64,000 nt of DNA from an uncultured Parabacteroides sp. (GTDB lineage Bacteria; Bacteroidota; Bacteroidia; Bacteroidales; Tannerellaceae): NCBI GenBank assembly GCA_910577325.1, contig CAJTMR010000013.1, positions 1 to 64,000 of the forward strand, written 5' to 3'. A program made the position numbers and the translations under genes. Position 1 is the first letter of the stretch. Every line of letters starts with the position of its first letter. Below, one piece after another: positions 56,477 to 64,000 of this stretch. The notes below the pieces were generated by a model, which did not search any database, was not told the DNA's origin, and saw nothing but the letters and a program-made list of their open reading frames with translations.

Positions 56477-59062
56477 ATGAAAAATAATTATTCAAAGAAG
56501 TTGATGGACATTATTGAATATAGCCGTGAAGAAGCAGCAAGGCTTCAGAACAGTTATATAGGACCGGAACACTTAATGCTTGGAATTATCCGCGATGGCG
56601 AAGGGAAAGCCGTGCAAACCCTGCGTGAACTAAATATTGATGAATGGGATATCAAAAGAAAGATCGAACTGGAAATTAAGAATACAATTGAAGCTGAAGA
56701 TGCTGGACAGCATGATATTGTTATTAGTAAAACAACTGAGCGCATATTGCGCATGAGCATGCTTGAATCACGTTTTTTCAAAAAAGAAGAAACTGAAACA
56801 GAACATTTGCTTTTGGCCATTTTGAAAGAAGAGTTTAATGTTGCGGCAAAAGTGTTGAACGAAGCGGGCATAACGTATCGTAGCATATATAATTATTTGG
56901 TGAGCGACACAAGCATGAAACGTTTAGATGATTTTGTGGAAGAAAAAAATACTGGGCATTTTAAAGAAATCAGCGATGGCTACACTGACGATGATGAAGA
57001 CGATGACGATGATTTCTCTTCCCGCCGGGAGTCTCCCAGCTCCTCTTCCGGGGCCAGTTCTGCGCAACCCAAATCACCTAACGACACGCCAGTACTGGAT
57101 AATTTCGGTACAGATATGACGCGCGCTGCTGCGGAAAACCGTCTCGACCCGATTGTCGGACGCGAAAAAGAGATCGAACGTCTGGCGCAGATATTGAGTC
57201 GCCGCAAAAAAAACAATCCAATTCTGATCGGTGAACCAGGTGTCGGCAAATCGGCAATCGTAGAAGGTCTGGCCTTGCGTATCATCCAGCGTAAAGTTTC
57301 CCGCATTTTATTCGACAAACGTGTGATCAGCTTGGATATGGCATCTATCGTAGCAGGAACCAAATACCGAGGCCAATTTGAAGAACGTATCAAAGCCATT
57401 TTGAACGAACTGTCGAAGAATCCGAATATCATCTTGTTCATCGATGAAATCCACACGATCGTCGGTGCAGGTTCGGCTTCCGGTTCAATGGATGCCGCCA
57501 ATATGTTGAAGCCAGCCCTGGCCCGTGGTGAAATACAATGTATCGGTGCTACGACACTTGATGAATATCGTAAGAATATTGAGAAAGACGGGGCTTTGGA
57601 ACGCCGTTTCCAAAAAGTGATCGTCGATCCGACAACAGCAGAAGAAACTTTGCAGATCTTGCAAAATATAAAGGGCCGTTACGAAGAACATCATAATGTG
57701 ATCTATACACCCGAAGCCCTTCAGGCTAGTGTGAAACTGACAGAACGTTACATAAGTGACCGAAACTTCCCGGATAAAGCAATCGATGCATTGGATGAAG
57801 CAGGTTCACGCGTACATATATCCAATATTACGGTTCCGAAGAGTATCGAAGAACTGGAGGCCAAGATCGAGATGACCAAAACAGAGAAGCTCTCAGCCGT
57901 TAAGTCACAAAATTTCGAGCTGGCTGCCAGCTTCCGTGACAAGGAGCGTCAATATCTTTTACAATTGGAAGCTGCCAAAAACAAATGGGAACAGGAATTA
58001 CAGGAACATCGCGAAACAGTCGATGAAGATAAGGTGGCAGAAGTTGTAGCCATGATGTCAGGTGTTCCTGTTCAGCGTATCGCAAAAGCTGAAAACCTGA
58101 AACTACTTGAAATGACCGAGAACCTGAAAAAAAAGGTAATCGGCCAAGATGATGCCGTCCAAAAGATCGTAAAAGCAATTCAACGCAATCGTGTCGGTTT
58201 AAAAGATCCGAACAAACCGATCGGAACATTCATGTTTTTAGGACCGACAGGTGTAGGTAAGACTCATTTGGCCAAGAAATTGGCGGAATACCTGTTTGAT
58301 TCGGCTGATGCTCTGGTCCGTATCGATATGAGCGAGTACCTCGAAAAATTTGCGGTATCTCGCCTGATTGGTGCACCTCCGGGATATATAGGTTATGAAG
58401 AAGGCGGCCAGTTGACTGAAAAGGTTCGTCGTAAACCTTACTCCGTCGTTTTGTTGGATGAAATCGAGAAAGCGCATCCGGACGTGTTCAACCTGTTACT
58501 ACAGGTCTTGGATGAAGGGCGTCTGACTGACAGTCTTGGCAGACGGATTGACTTTAAGAATACGATTCTGATCATGACATCCAATATCGGTACACGCCAG
58601 TTGAAAGACTTCGGTCGTGGTGTGGGTTTCAACTTGCAAACTGCCGGTGAGCCGGATAAAGACTTCTCCCGCAGCGTTATCCAAAAAGCGTTGAACAAGG
58701 CGTTTGCTCCGGAATTCCTGAATCGTGTAGACGACATCATCATGTTCGATCAATTGGATAAGGAAGCGATCCATAAAATCATCGATATCGAATTGCAAGG
58801 TCTTTACAAACGTGTGGCCGGTCTTGGTTATTCCCTACAACTGACAGATGCCGCCAAAGATTTTGTTGCAACCAAAGGTTATGACGTCCAATTTGGGGCA
58901 CGCCCGTTGAAACGTGCTATCCAGAAATATCTGGAAGACGAAATGGCAGAAATGATTATCCGTGCGTCTGTCGGAGAAGGAGATACGATCATAGTCGATT
59001 TTGAGAAGGACAAACAGGAGATTATCACGAAAGTAGAGAAAAGCAAGCCGGTTGCCGAATGA
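56477..59062 (+). CDS. clpC: ATP-dependent Clp protease ATPase subunit ClpC
   Basis: An 861-residue AAA+ unfoldase feeding ClpP. The double Clp-N domain (residues 1-145) begins MKNNYSKKLMDIIEYSREEA. An acidic/serine linker (about 150-205) is followed by AAA1 with Walker A GEPGVGKSAI and Walker B LFIDEIHTIVG. The UVR-like middle region (TEKLSAVKSQNFELAASFRD) separates ClpC from ClpB. AAA2 has GPTGVGKTHL and VVLLDEIEKAHPDVF. The stop overlaps the start of the substrate-binding lipoprotein (ATGA), an unusual partner for a chaperone. Confidence 0.95.
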   Translation: MKNNYSKKLMDIIEYSREEAARLQNSYIGPEHLMLGIIRDGEGKAVQTLRELNIDEWDIKRKIELEIKNTIEAEDAGQHDIVISKTTERILRMSMLESRFFKKEETETEHLLLAILKEEFNVAAKVLNEAGITYRSIYNYLVSDTSMKRLDDFVEEKNTGHFKEISDGYTDDDEDDDDDFSSRRESPSSSSGASSAQPKSPNDTPVLDNFGTDMTRAAAENRLDPIVGREKEIERLAQILSRRKKNNPILIGEPGVGKSAIVEGLALRIIQRKVSRILFDKRVISLDMASIVAGTKYRGQFEERIKAILNELSKNPNIILFIDEIHTIVGAGSASGSMDAANMLKPALARGEIQCIGATTLDEYRKNIEKDGALERRFQKVIVDPTTAEETLQILQNIKGRYEEHHNVIYTPEALQASVKLTERYISDRNFPDKAIDALDEAGSRVHISNITVPKSIEELEAKIEMTKTEKLSAVKSQNFELAASFRDKERQYLLQLEAAKNKWEQELQEHRETVDEDKVAEVVAMMSGVPVQRIAKAENLKLLEMTENLKKKVIGQDDAVQKIVKAIQRNRVGLKDPNKPIGTFMFLGPTGVGKTHLAKKLAEYLFDSADALVRIDMSEYLEKFAVSRLIGAPPGYIGYEEGGQLTEKVRRKPYSVVLLDEIEKAHPDVFNLLLQVLDEGRLTDSLGRRIDFKNTILIMTSNIGTRQLKDFGRGVGFNLQTAGEPDKDFSRSVIQKALNKAFAPEFLNRVDDIIMFDQLDKEAIHKIIDIELQGLYKRVAGLGYSLQLTDAAKDFVATKGYDVQFGARPLKRAIQKYLEDEMAEMIIRASVGEGDTIIVDFEKDKQEIITKVEKSKPVAE

Positions 59063-59967
59063 CATTACTCAGATGCTTTTGTTTTTTATCTATTTTATGC
59101 TGTTGCAATAGTAAACCGAATACGGAAGCGATACACGTATCTGTTTTACGTGGTCCTTCCGCTATTGCTTTTGCGCACTGGATGGAGAAAACGCCCGTTA
59201 TTGACGGCAAACCATTGTTCGTTCAGATAATCGATTCTCCTGATTTGATGCAGGCTGCCCTGATAAAAGGTGAAGCCGATATTGCCGTTTTACCGATGAT
59301 TAGTGCAGCCAACCTGTATAATAAAGGCATTCGATACCATCTGGCAGGTTGTCCGATATGGGGAACTCTTTATTTGGCGGGGAAAAATGAGAAAAACATA
59401 TCCAGTGGAAATAAGGCTGTTTTACATATTTTCGGAGCTGGAACGACACCTGACATTCTTACCCGTCATTATCTTTGGCAACATAAACTCGATTACACAC
59501 TGAATTACTCATTCACTACCGCACAAGAGATCATGCAAGGAATATTAGCCGGAAAAATCGACCATGCCGTTCTGGGAGAGCCATTCCTAAATATCGCATT
59601 GCGGAAAGATAGTACATTGAATATATTAGCAGATCTGAACAGGCCCGATTCTGCCTCTTCAGGATTTGCCCAAACAGCCATACTTTATGCACCCACTTTG
59701 GAAAAGAACAGGAAAACGATAGACAGTCTTTTAACTCTTTCTTGCCGATTTGCTGTGGAACAACCAGAGCTTGCTATTCAGATATTGGAAAAAGAAAACA
59801 TTTTTGTGCCTGGCATGTTAACGCCTGAAAGTATCAAACGCTGCAAGATCGACTACAAGACGGCATCTGAAGCCCAAGAAAACATACTCCGCTTCCTACA
59901 ACTGATCAAGCAATACGAACCTAAAGCATTGGGAGGAAAGATGCCCGATGAAAAATTCTACAAATGA
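59059..59967 (+). CDS. NMT1/THI5-like ABC substrate-binding lipoprotein
   Basis: A 302-residue periplasmic binding protein with a cysteine-rich lipoprotein signal (MTLLRCFCFLSILCCCNSKP). The fold pattern matches NMT1/SsuA-type proteins: VSVLRGPSAIAFAHWMEK, a ligand-loop AALIKGEADIAVLPMISAAN, LHIFGAGTTPDILTRHYLWQ, and ILAGKIDHAVLGEPFLNIAL. Members bind nitrate, sulfonates or pyrimidines; the ligand is not deducible. It is coupled to clpC upstream and to the fused ABC gene downstream by ATGA overlaps, so the whole transporter comes from three overlapping genes. Confidence 0.85.
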   Translation: MTLLRCFCFLSILCCCNSKPNTEAIHVSVLRGPSAIAFAHWMEKTPVIDGKPLFVQIIDSPDLMQAALIKGEADIAVLPMISAANLYNKGIRYHLAGCPIWGTLYLAGKNEKNISSGNKAVLHIFGAGTTPDILTRHYLWQHKLDYTLNYSFTTAQEIMQGILAGKIDHAVLGEPFLNIALRKDSTLNILADLNRPDSASSGFAQTAILYAPTLEKNRKTIDSLLTLSCRFAVEQPELAIQILEKENIFVPGMLTPESIKRCKIDYKTASEAQENILRFLQLIKQYEPKALGGKMPDEKFYK

Positions 59968-61376
59968 TCCGGAAGATGCAGAAAAGTATTCTTACGCTCC
60001 TATCGATAACAATCCTCTTACTGATCTGGCAATTATTGGCCATGCTGGTCCGTATGCCGGATTTACTACCCTCCGTACCTCGCCTGTTAAGTATTCTCGC
60101 TGCACTTTTCGTATCCGGTTCATTCTATCAATCAATCATAGCGACAGTGTTACGCGGAATTATCGGGATATCCGTTGCATTAATGGCAGCTATAGGAATC
60201 TCTTTCCTGTTCTACAAATGCGAGTGGATATATGTACTGTTCCGTCCGCCGCTGGCAATCATGCGTTCCATTCCTGTCATCTCGTTTATACTTTTAGCTT
60301 TGATTTTCTTGAATGCGGAAAGTATTCCTTTGATAATCGCTTTCCTAACCATGTTCCCTCTCCTCACGGAAAACTTAACAAAAGGAATACGGAGCCAGCG
60401 GAAAGAACTTTCGATAATGGCTCACCAATTCAGGATCGGACGTTGGAACAGACTGACACAAGTGATCTACCCACAATTGAAACCATTCCTATACAGCGGC
60501 CTTGCATCTGCTTTGGGCTTTGGTTGGCGCACCATCATTATGGGAGAGGTGTTAGCACAATGTTCTCCCGGAATCGGAGGAGAAATGAAACAGGCACAAG
60601 TTTTTATAGCCATTCCCGAATTGATAGCATGGACAGTTGTCACGATCTTGATCAGCTATCTTTTTGACAGAGGGATCAGTTGGCTGGCGAAGCAACGGCT
60701 CCCTATATATTATAAAAGGCATTACAATAAATTGCCTGTGCCAAAAGGACATTGCGATATACGGATTTGTGACGTTTCATACCAGTACGGTTTGGAGCCT
60801 ATCCTATCCCATCTCAGCTATATTTTCGAAAAAGGATTCATATATGGCATAACAGCTCCGTCGGGAACTGGCAAAACGACTTTGTTGAACCTGATAGGAA
60901 ACATTTTGAAACCCGTACAAGGAAAAATCGAAACAGACTGTAAAACCGGAATAGCCTATGTATTCCAGGAACCCGAATTGCTTAACCAATTGACAATTAT
61001 CGAAAATATTGTTTTACCTTTGGCTGCTTACCTGAAAAAAGAAGTTGCTTTTGAACAGGCAATCTCAGTATTGCAAAAGATGGAGTTGGAAGACTTTGCG
61101 AATCGTTTCCCGAATGAATTGAGTTCCGGGCAGCAACAACGGGTCGCGATTGCACGTGCTCTGATTTACCCTTCCCAACTCCTGCTCATGGATGAACCTT
61201 TTAAAGGTTTGGACGAGGCTTTAAAACATCGCATCATCGAACGCATCCGTGAGCGGCAGGCAGAGAACGGACAAACGATTCTCTTTACCATCCACAATCC
61301 CGAGGAATTGCGTTTATTTGCAGATAAAATAGTATGTTTAAATGCCAAACAATTATCTTTGCAGCCAAAAATATAA
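59964..61376 (+). CDS. Fused ABC permease-ATPase
   Basis: A 470-residue single-chain transporter. Residues 1-245 are a BPD_transp_1 permease with about six helices and the EAA-like loop MAHQFRIGRWNRLTQVIYPQ. Residues 260-465 are an ABC ATPase: Walker A APSGTGKTTLLN, Q-loop YVFQEPELLN, signature ELSSGQQQRVAIARAL, Walker B LLLMDEPFKGLD and switch His in TIHNPEEL. Normally these are two genes (SsuC and SsuB types). A dimer would give a full importer with the lipoprotein at 59059-59967. The ATPase is short and lacks a C-terminal regulatory domain. Confidence 0.92.
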   Translation: MIRKMQKSILTLLSITILLLIWQLLAMLVRMPDLLPSVPRLLSILAALFVSGSFYQSIIATVLRGIIGISVALMAAIGISFLFYKCEWIYVLFRPPLAIMRSIPVISFILLALIFLNAESIPLIIAFLTMFPLLTENLTKGIRSQRKELSIMAHQFRIGRWNRLTQVIYPQLKPFLYSGLASALGFGWRTIIMGEVLAQCSPGIGGEMKQAQVFIAIPELIAWTVVTILISYLFDRGISWLAKQRLPIYYKRHYNKLPVPKGHCDIRICDVSYQYGLEPILSHLSYIFEKGFIYGITAPSGTGKTTLLNLIGNILKPVQGKIETDCKTGIAYVFQEPELLNQLTIIENIVLPLAAYLKKEVAFEQAISVLQKMELEDFANRFPNELSSGQQQRVAIARALIYPSQLLLMDEPFKGLDEALKHRIIERIRERQAENGQTILFTIHNPEELRLFADKIVCLNAKQLSLQPKI

Positions 61377-61390
61377 AGAAACACCCCATT

Positions 61391-63517
61391 ATGGTAACAT
61401 CATTTCATACGCTGATTTCCCGCATCTTGAACATTGCCGCCGACCAAGTGGAACGAACCGTCGGACTGCTGGGAGAAGGAGCTACAATCCCCTTCATCAG
61501 CCGGTATCGCAAAGAGGTGACCGGAGGACTGGATGAAGTCCAAATCGGCAACATCAAAGGCCAGTTGGACAAATTGACCGAGCTGAAGAAGAGAAAAGAA
61601 AGTATTTTATCCTCCATCGAAGAACAAGGCAAACTGACTCCCGAACTGAAAAAGAGAATCGAGAATTCGTGGGACGGTACCGAAATAGAAGACCTTTATC
61701 TGCCTTACAAGCCCAAACGGGTCACGAAAGCGGAGATTGCCCGCAAGAAAGGACTCGAACCTCTTGCCAAAGTCGTGATGACGCAGAACGAAAGAAACTT
61801 GTCAGCCTGCGTGGCAGCCTTTATCAAAGGGGAAGTGAAGAATGCGGAAGAAGCGTTGCAAGGGGCACGCGACATTATCGCCGAATGGGTGAATGAAAAC
61901 GAAGAGGCTCGCAATGCCGTTCGAAATTCTTTCTCGCACACGGCGGTTATCACATCCAAAGTCATTAAAGGCAAAGAGGAAGAGGGAGCTAAGTACCGCG
62001 ATTATTTTGAATTTAGCGAACCTTTGAACCGTACGAGTTCACATCGCCTGCTGGCTCTGCGTCGGGGTGAAGCGGAAGGCATCCTGCGCGTAAGCATTTC
62101 TCCCGATGCAGACAACTGCCTGGACCGTCTAAAACGCCGCTTCGTAAAAGGACGGGGCGAAGCTTCCGACCAAGTGTCGACAGCCGTGGACGACTCTTTT
62201 AAGCGCCTGCTAAAACCATCCATCGAAACTGAATTTGCCAACCTGAGCAAAGCGAAAGCCGATGAAGAAGCAATCCGTGTGTTTGCCGAGAATTTGCGTC
62301 AGTTGTTGCTGGCTCCGCCATTAGGACAGAAACGTGTGTTGGGTGTCGATCCCGGCTACCGTACTGGTTGCAAATTAGTTTGCCTTGATGCACAGGGGGC
62401 GTTGTTGCATAATGAGGCGATTTATCCTCACCCGCCCCAGAACGAAAAAAGCAAAGCGGCTGCCAAAGTGGCACAATTAGTCGCCACATACGCCATCGAC
62501 TCTATCGCCATTGGGAATGGGACGGCAAGCCGTGAAACAGAACAGTTCATCACCAATATTCGCTATGACCGCAAAGTACAAGTGTTCGTGGTCAGTGAGA
62601 ACGGAGCGTCCATCTATTCCGCATCTAAGATTGCACGTGACGAGTTTCCCGAATATGACGTGACGGTTCGTGGGGCCGTCAGCATAGGTCGCCGCCTGAT
62701 GGACCCACTTGCCGAGTTGGTCAAGATTGATCCCAAAAGTATCGGTGTCGGGCAATACCAGCATGATGTCGAGCAGGGTGCTCTGAAAAAAAGCCTCGAC
62801 CAGACGGTGGAAAGTTGCGTAAATTTAGTTGGTGTGAATGTCAATACGGCAAGCAAACATTTGCTGACCTATATTTCCGGACTTGGACCGACCCTGGCAC
62901 AGAACATTGTTGACTATCGTACCATACATGGACCTTTCCAGTCCCGCCGCGAACTGCTGAAGGTTCCCCGCATGGGAGAAAAGGCTTTCGAACAAAGCGC
63001 CGGTTTTCTTCGTATCCAAGGGGGTAAGAACCCATTGGATAACTCGGCCGTCCATCCGGAAAGTTACCCGATAGTCGAACGAATGGCAAAGGACTTGAAG
63101 TGTACTGTCGTCGAGTTGATCAATAACAAGGAACTGAAGAAAAAGCTCGACTTGAAGAAATATGTAACGGATAAAGTCGGAATGCCGACCTTGTTGGATA
63201 TCATGGAAGAATTGGACAAGCCGGGACGTGATCCCCGCCAAACTATCCAGATGTTTTCTTTTGACCCGACGGTTAAAACGATTGAGAACCTGAAAGAAGG
63301 ACAAGTGCTACCGGGCATCGTCACTAACATAACGAATTTCGGCTGCTTCGTCGATGTCGGTATCAAAGAAAATGGGCTGGTTCATATTTCCGAGCTTGCA
63401 GACCGTTTTATCAGTGATCCAACACAAGTTGTATCAATCCATCAGCACGTGAAAGTAAAAGTGTTAAGTGTTGACCTTGTTCGGAAACGGGTTCAACTTT
63501 CTATGAAAGGAATATAG
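61391..63517 (+). CDS. tex: Tex-family RNA-binding transcription accessory protein
   Basis: A 708-residue Tex/YhgF protein. The N-terminal helical part begins MVTSFHTLISRILNIAADQV. The YqgF/RNase H-like domain reads RVLGVDPGYRTGCKLVCLDA. The helix-hairpin-helix pair is LTYISGLGPTLAQNIVDYRT, RRELLKVPRMGEKAFEQSAG. The C-terminal S1 domain (about residues 635-705) reads GQVLPGIVTNITNFGCFVDV, ENGLVHISELADRFISDPTQ. Start 61391 lies 14 bp after the ABC gene; the longer frame overlaps it. Tex proteins affect transcription and RNA handling by an incompletely known mechanism. Confidence 0.95.
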   Translation: MVTSFHTLISRILNIAADQVERTVGLLGEGATIPFISRYRKEVTGGLDEVQIGNIKGQLDKLTELKKRKESILSSIEEQGKLTPELKKRIENSWDGTEIEDLYLPYKPKRVTKAEIARKKGLEPLAKVVMTQNERNLSACVAAFIKGEVKNAEEALQGARDIIAEWVNENEEARNAVRNSFSHTAVITSKVIKGKEEEGAKYRDYFEFSEPLNRTSSHRLLALRRGEAEGILRVSISPDADNCLDRLKRRFVKGRGEASDQVSTAVDDSFKRLLKPSIETEFANLSKAKADEEAIRVFAENLRQLLLAPPLGQKRVLGVDPGYRTGCKLVCLDAQGALLHNEAIYPHPPQNEKSKAAAKVAQLVATYAIDSIAIGNGTASRETEQFITNIRYDRKVQVFVVSENGASIYSASKIARDEFPEYDVTVRGAVSIGRRLMDPLAELVKIDPKSIGVGQYQHDVEQGALKKSLDQTVESCVNLVGVNVNTASKHLLTYISGLGPTLAQNIVDYRTIHGPFQSRRELLKVPRMGEKAFEQSAGFLRIQGGKNPLDNSAVHPESYPIVERMAKDLKCTVVELINNKELKKKLDLKKYVTDKVGMPTLLDIMEELDKPGRDPRQTIQMFSFDPTVKTIENLKEGQVLPGIVTNITNFGCFVDVGIKENGLVHISELADRFISDPTQVVSIHQHVKVKVLSVDLVRKRVQLSMKGI

Positions 63518-63522
63518 TAGCG

Positions 63523-64000
63523 ATGAAAATTAACAAAACAAACGTAGCACGCCTGCTGGACAAAGCCAAAGTGGCTTACCAGTTGGTTCCATATGAAGTA
63601 GATGAAACTGATCTGAGCGCAACACACGTTGCCGACCAGTTGGGCGAAAATGTCGCGCAGGTATTCAAGACGCTTGTTCTGCATGGTGACAAAAGCGGAT
63701 ATTTCGTCTGTGTTATCCCTGGCGCTGATGAAGTCGATCTGAAAAAAGCCGCCAAAGTCTCCGGTAACAAAAGCTGTGAGATGATCCCGGTCAAGGAACT
63801 CTTGCCTCTCACCGGCTACATCCGTGGTGGCTGTTCCCCTATCGGCATGAAAAAACATTTTCCGACTTATATTCACCACACGGCCGGACAGTTCGACCAT
63901 ATTTATGTAAGCGCGGGACAACGAGGTTTGCAGATACGAATTGCACCGGATAATTTGATCCGGGAGGCGCGAGCAGAAGTGGTGGAGCTGACACGTGAAG
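63523..64000 (+). CDS. ybaK: YbaK/EbsC-type aminoacyl-tRNA deacylase, partial at window edge
   Basis: A frame of 159 codons starts MKINKTNVARLLDKAKVAYQ and is open to the edge. YbaK motifs are visible: THVADQLGENVAQVFKTLVL (family: AxxLGxxxxxVxKTLV), the catalytic-site lysine in FKTLVL, GADEVDLKKAAKVSGNKSCE, and GYIRGGCSPIGMKKHFPTYI followed by a segment with IRIAPDNLI. Family length is about 155-160, so nearly the whole protein is present. It hydrolyses misacylated Cys-tRNA(Pro). It lies 5 bp after tex. Confidence 0.9.
   Translation, partial: MKINKTNVARLLDKAKVAYQLVPYEVDETDLSATHVADQLGENVAQVFKTLVLHGDKSGYFVCVIPGADEVDLKKAAKVSGNKSCEMIPVKELLPLTGYIRGGCSPIGMKKHFPTYIHHTAGQFDHIYVSAGQRGLQIRIAPDNLIREARAEVVELTRE

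Overview
The window looks like a Bacteroidales chromosome, probably Parabacteroides or a close Bacteroides relative. Promoters carry the Bacteroidetes -7 motif TAnnTTTG (upstream of recR, mfd, tRNA-Asp, clpC and others), Shine-Dalgarno sites are weak, and the gene families are typical of this order. The species call is inference.

Positions 1 to about 29,250 are one integrated, degraded integrative and conjugative or mobilizable element of the CTnDOT-like superfamily. From left to right they hold the start of an outward-reading tyrosine recombinase (window edge); a tra operon on the minus strand (traA, traB, traD, traE, traF and a traG cut off just before its Walker A motif); a 4-bp-periodic repeat array and a probable oriT; mobA, mobB and mobC on the plus strand; an AT-rich cargo operon of secreted, TPR/Sel1-type proteins with duplicated 3' ends (8.7-14.1 kb); a DUF4099/DUF3945 protein, topB and a small HTH/RpoA-CTD-like protein; a DUF1016 nuclease; a RibD-like protein; a replication module (two helix-turn-helix proteins flanking a primase/helicase-like protein); rteC; a second lipoprotein cargo with a broken AraC-type regulator; and a TetR regulator. 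Three genes or operons of the element (cargo operon, rteC, AraC-like) share one promoter architecture: a 34-bp box, exactly 21 bp, then a -7 box. Two of them also carry a 24-bp palindrome.

From about 29.25 kb the sequence is ordinary chromosome: a possible small RNA, SpoIID-like protein, OPT transporter, recR, glycosyltransferase, GNAT, a non-coding 767-bp foldback element with 19-bp perfect terminal inverted repeats, YqgE, an aminotransferase, tRNA-Asp(GTC), mfd and a dolichol-phosphate-mannose-synthase-like glycosyltransferase.

Positions 43.0-50.9 kb hold a compact eukaryote-like phospho-signalling island: LytTR regulator, FHA/zinc-ribbon membrane protein, tiny acidic Ser/Thr/Asp-rich protein, zinc-ribbon/FHA protein, PP2C phosphatase, Ser/Thr kinase with a WG-like tail, and two exported proteins. 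These are followed by cysE, an IS110-type transposase remnant, a TPR protein and gyrA, and then, divergently, a clpC operon that includes an NMT1-like substrate-binding lipoprotein and a fused ABC permease-ATPase, tex, and a ybaK-type deacylase running off the right edge.
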